Assembly: GCA_037441565.1 (NCBI GenBank)
Contig: JBBIRW010000006.1
Span: 62,001 to 126,000 of the forward strand
Source of the DNA: JBBIRW01 sp037441565
GTDB taxonomy: Bacteria > Desulfobacterota > JBBIRW01
Length of the DNA: 64,000 nucleotides
Direction of reading: 5' to 3'
Shown here: positions 63,508 through 64,000 of the stretch, in pieces
Numbering within the stretch: the stretch's first letter is position 1
How the letters are laid out: each line of letters starts with the position of its first letter
The notes under the pieces: model-generated
Told to the model about the DNA's origin: nothing
Databases searched by the model: none
What the model saw: the letters and a program-made list of their open reading frames with translations, nothing else
Program-made: the position numbers and the translations under genes

Positions 63508-63750
63508 CTATTCAATTATGTTCAATTCAACAGGTTCTACTTTTATCTCTTTTTCTTTGAGAAAATTTATTGCCTTTTCCAGTTCCTCCCTTTCCCCCTC
63601 CATTTCAAGAGCAACAATACCAATCTCATCTGAAACACTTGCCTGTCTTATGTTTGTTATAACATCAAAATTTTTGCCCACCATCCATATGATGGGTTCC
63701 TTTATAAGCTTCTGGGGAAATGTTAACCATACTTTAATCTTTTCCCTCAT
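63508..63750 (-). CDS. NIL domain protein
   Basis: 80-residue stand-alone NIL domain (ferredoxin-like fold): VWLTFPQKLIKEPIIWMVG and a repeated beta-alpha-beta pattern. NIL domains occur in methionine ABC ATPases and FeS ferredoxins linked to sulfur amino-acid metabolism; the free form often lies in such sulfur-assimilation clusters. Possibly a methionine or cysteine sensor. Starts 9 bases after the carrier gene. Confidence 0.85.
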   Translation of the reverse strand: MREKIKVWLTFPQKLIKEPIIWMVGKNFDVITNIRQASVSDEIGIVALEMEGEREELEKAINFLKEKEIKVEPVELNIIE

Positions 63751-63759
63751 AGTTACCCC

Positions 63760-64000
63760 TCAAATAACTCCTCCTGCTATTGCAGGAACAATGGAGATTT
63801 CATCTCCATCATTTAGTTTCGTTGTTATATTATCGAGAAATCTGATATCCTCCTGATTTACATAGATGTTTACAAATTTTTTAACTTCACCATTTTCATC
63901 ACAGATCCTTTCCTTCATCCCTGGAAATTCCCTGTCCAGATATTCGATGACCTCCGCCACTGTACTCCCTTCAGCCTTTACCTCCTCCAGACCCTTTGTT
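63760..64000 (-). CDS. MoaD/ThiS-like (CysO-like) sulfur carrier, partial
   Basis: The reading frame runs off the right edge; at least 79 residues are visible, with EEVKAEGSTVAEVIEYLD before the internal GTG at 63960. The ubiquitin-fold C-terminus SIVPAIAGGVI has the Gly-Gly followed by two extra residues, so trimming would be needed to expose the terminal glycine for thiocarboxylation. VNIYVNQEDIRFLDNI is typical of CysO/MoaD-like carriers. First visible gene of the operon, whose promoter is outside the window. Confidence 0.87.
   Translation of the reverse strand, partial: TKGLEEVKAEGSTVAEVIEYLDREFPGMKERICDENGEVKKFVNIYVNQEDIRFLDNITTKLNDGDEISIVPAIAGGVI

Noticed and set aside
48684..64000. 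Classical dissimilatory sulfate reduction or full sHdr sulfur-oxidation locus
   Set aside because: No dsrAB, dsrC, qmo, hdrA/B/C-like genes are visible and AprAB are short forms, so neither pathway is claimed.

Overview
The window reads as a bacterial chromosome segment of moderate to low GC with very tight gene packing and no phage, IS or CRISPR content. An MlaE/F/D-type lipid transporter and lipoproteins imply an outer membrane. The DapL (LL-diaminopimelate aminotransferase) lysine route, an MglA-like GTPase with a GAF/degenerate-GGDEF partner, an EtfAB/EMO-type electron module and a methylmalonyl-CoA set fit the former Deltaproteobacteria (Desulfobacterota), Nitrospirota and neighbouring phyla. 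I cannot name a species from sequence alone.

Layout, + strand, 0-18.3 kb: lysA-dapF-dapA-dapB-FAH-dapL-folK-aldolase-fsa (lysine/peptidoglycan, folate and sugar-phosphate genes), then an IclR regulator before etfB-etfA-glcD-like dehydrogenase, then carboxyltransferase, biotin carboxylase, biotin carrier and methylmalonyl-CoA mutase large subunit, a single-domain response regulator and hpt, closed by a strong bidirectional terminator. 18.3-24.9 kb: a secreted Lys/Pro/Ala-rich protein on the minus strand, then a lipoprotein-mlaE-mlaF-mlaD operon, a membrane FeS oxidoreductase resembling EtfAB:menaquinone oxidoreductase, and a secreted metallo-beta-lactamase-fold protein. 24.9-31 kb: small housekeeping and unknown genes on both strands. 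31-36.5 kb: an ArsR-rhodanese regulator with a perfect palindromic operator, an MFS gene broken by two frameshifts, a CuA subunit II / heme-copper subunit I / SCO cluster whose catalytic subunit lacks the usual active-site tyrosine and so looks like an NO reductase of the sNOR type, a frameshifted small membrane protein, and tRNA-Leu(CAG). 36.7-48.7 kb: response regulator, valS, nadC, birA, coaX, EF-G-like factor, an unknown repeat protein, MglA-like GTPase, GAF/GGDEF protein and a small lipoprotein.

The most distinctive part is 48.7-64.0 kb, one minus-strand run of 23 closely spaced genes continuing past the right edge. In transcription order: a MoaD/ThiS-like (CysO-like) sulfur carrier, NIL-domain protein, MoeB/ThiF activating enzyme, CysM-like synthase, JAMM/Mec+ peptidase, a first DsrE-, DsrF- and DsrH-like triad, a second such triad, TusA, a lipoate-binding protein (LbpA/GcvH-like), LipS1-like radical SAM, fused lipoate ligase, LipS2-like radical SAM, a second TusA, an unassigned radical-SAM-like protein with a CX8CX2C motif, a DASS anion transporter, UspA, short AprA, short AprB and ATP sulfurylase. 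It combines sulfate uptake and activation, APS reduction, two sulfur-relay triads, a lipoate-assembly kit otherwise associated with the sHdr sulfur-oxidation system, and protein-thiocarboxylate cysteine synthesis. No sulfite reductase and no Hdr-like subunit is visible. My working inference is a sulfate-to-cysteine pathway in which sulfur stays protein-bound; the lipoyl protein is the unexplained and potentially novel part.
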